Below are positions 63,500-64,000 of a stretch of 64,000 nucleotides of DNA, piece by piece (within the stretch, counting starts at the first letter, position 1; each line of letters opens with the position of its first letter). Made by a program: the position numbers and the translations under genes. A model generated the notes under the pieces. The model did not search any database. It was not told the origin of the DNA and saw only the letters and a list, made by a program, of their open reading frames with translations. This DNA is from Hymenobacter properus (GTDB lineage Bacteria > Bacteroidota > Bacteroidia > Cytophagales > Hymenobacteraceae), in the NCBI RefSeq assembly GCF_015694735.1, contig NZ_JADQDP010000001.1, positions 1,364,001-1,428,000 on the forward strand. The letters are read 5' to 3'.

Positions 63500-64000
63500 A
63501 TGAAAAAGACGATAGTTACTTGCGTAATGGCGGCTGCGGTCAGCGCCATCATCCCCATGGTAGCATTGGGCCAGTGCTCGTATGTTGCGACGGGTTCCGG
63601 GGTCATGGGCGGCCTCTCGGCAACGGCTACCTTTGATGTAGGCAGTGGGTCGTGCCCGACCCAGCCAGCGTCAAACACCGACGCCCGGGTATTTCTGAAC
63701 TCTAACTACGCACTCACGCTCGATAGCGACTACGTGGTGGGGGCCGGGGGCAGCATCACGGTTTCGGCCGGGCGCCTCACGGTGCACTCGCACCTGACGG
63801 TGGAAGCCGACGGCCTGATTACGGTGAGCAATGGGGGCTCCATTGTGGTCGAAGACGGCGGGTCGTTGGACATATCCAGCCGCGGCACTGTGGTGGTAAA
63901 CAACGGCGGCACCATCTCGGGCGACTACAACCTGGGGGTGGGCGACGGTTCGGCTTCGCAGAAGGTAACCAACCTGCGGGTATTCGCGCCCAGTTCGGTG
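63500..64000 (+). CDS. secreted protein, partial, repeat-rich beta structure
   Basis: The frame is open from ATG 63500 to the window edge (167 codons), so the C-terminus is missing. A signal peptide (MKKTIVTCVMAAAVSAIIPM, cleaved near ALGQ) precedes a short domain and then short repeats such as AGGSITVSAGRLTVHSHLTV and SNGGSIVVEDGGSLDISS, the G-G-S-I/L pattern of right-handed beta-helix or adhesin proteins. In this type a T9SS tail is expected at the missing C-terminus (inference). Confidence 0.75.
   Translation, partial: MKKTIVTCVMAAAVSAIIPMVALGQCSYVATGSGVMGGLSATATFDVGSGSCPTQPASNTDARVFLNSNYALTLDSDYVVGAGGSITVSAGRLTVHSHLTVEADGLITVSNGGSIVVEDGGSLDISSRGTVVVNNGGTISGDYNLGVGDGSASQKVTNLRVFAPSSV

Overview
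The window is about 64 kb of GC-rich DNA from a Bacteroidota chromosome, most likely Hymenobacter or a close Cytophagales relative. The evidence is type IX secretion (T9SS) C-terminal tails on secreted proteins, promoters of the Bacteroidota form TTTG-N20-TAnnTTTG (clearest before the tRNA-Leu at 63004), very few Shine-Dalgarno sequences, and many small outer-membrane and lipoprotein genes. Genus and species are inferred from general familiarity, not from a search.

Layout. 1-4.3 kb: end of an MFS exporter, fabF, an SDR and a secreted hypothetical protein. 4.4-33.1 kb: a large rhamnogalacturonan-I/L-rhamnose island. Secreted enzymes cut and trim the polymer: GH2, a PL11 lyase, two CE12 acetylesterases, a CBM-like/beta-propeller protein, a PL22 lyase, a GH105 and a GH106. 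RhaT imports rhamnose. RhaM, RhaI, a rhamnulokinase and a fused aldolase/dehydrogenase carry it to DHAP plus L-lactate. LutABC can oxidise the lactate to pyruvate. A GntR-type regulator sits in the middle. No SusC/SusD pair is present. 33.4-40.2 kb: outer-membrane and membrane proteins of unknown role, a cNMP/CBS/DUF294 protein and a membrane-anchored exonuclease. 40.3-52.0 kb: a beta-galactan/galactose island (LacI regulator, GH42, GalT, GalK, a clan-A glycosidase, GH53 endo-galactanase and a T9SS protein). 52.1-63.2 kb: metal-binding and stress genes (HMA protein, metal-binding lipoprotein, di-haem peroxidase, STAS-like protein, KGG protein, DoxX, ABC exporter, PPK2, VIT1, Dps, iron-permease-like protein) and a tRNA-Leu(GAG). 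From 63.5 kb a secreted protein gene runs off the end.

Two non-coding systems stand out. First, a 15-bp direct-repeat box (CAGGA-N5-CAGGA) lies 22-23 bp upstream of the -7 box position at six places in the rhamnose island: before rhaT, rhaD, rhaI, the beta-propeller gene, the PL22 gene, and one place with no annotated gene. It looks like the operator of a rhamnose/RG-I regulon. The orphan site drives a roughly 300-nt region with its own terminator and a 48-codon ORF, a candidate unannotated regulated RNA or small protein. Second, about 16 copies of a long dispersed inverted repeat (DIR, core GAGCGCAGC(C)GAAG, 80-170 bp) occupy intergenic gaps, including gaps inside operons, and create false N-terminal extensions on several genes.
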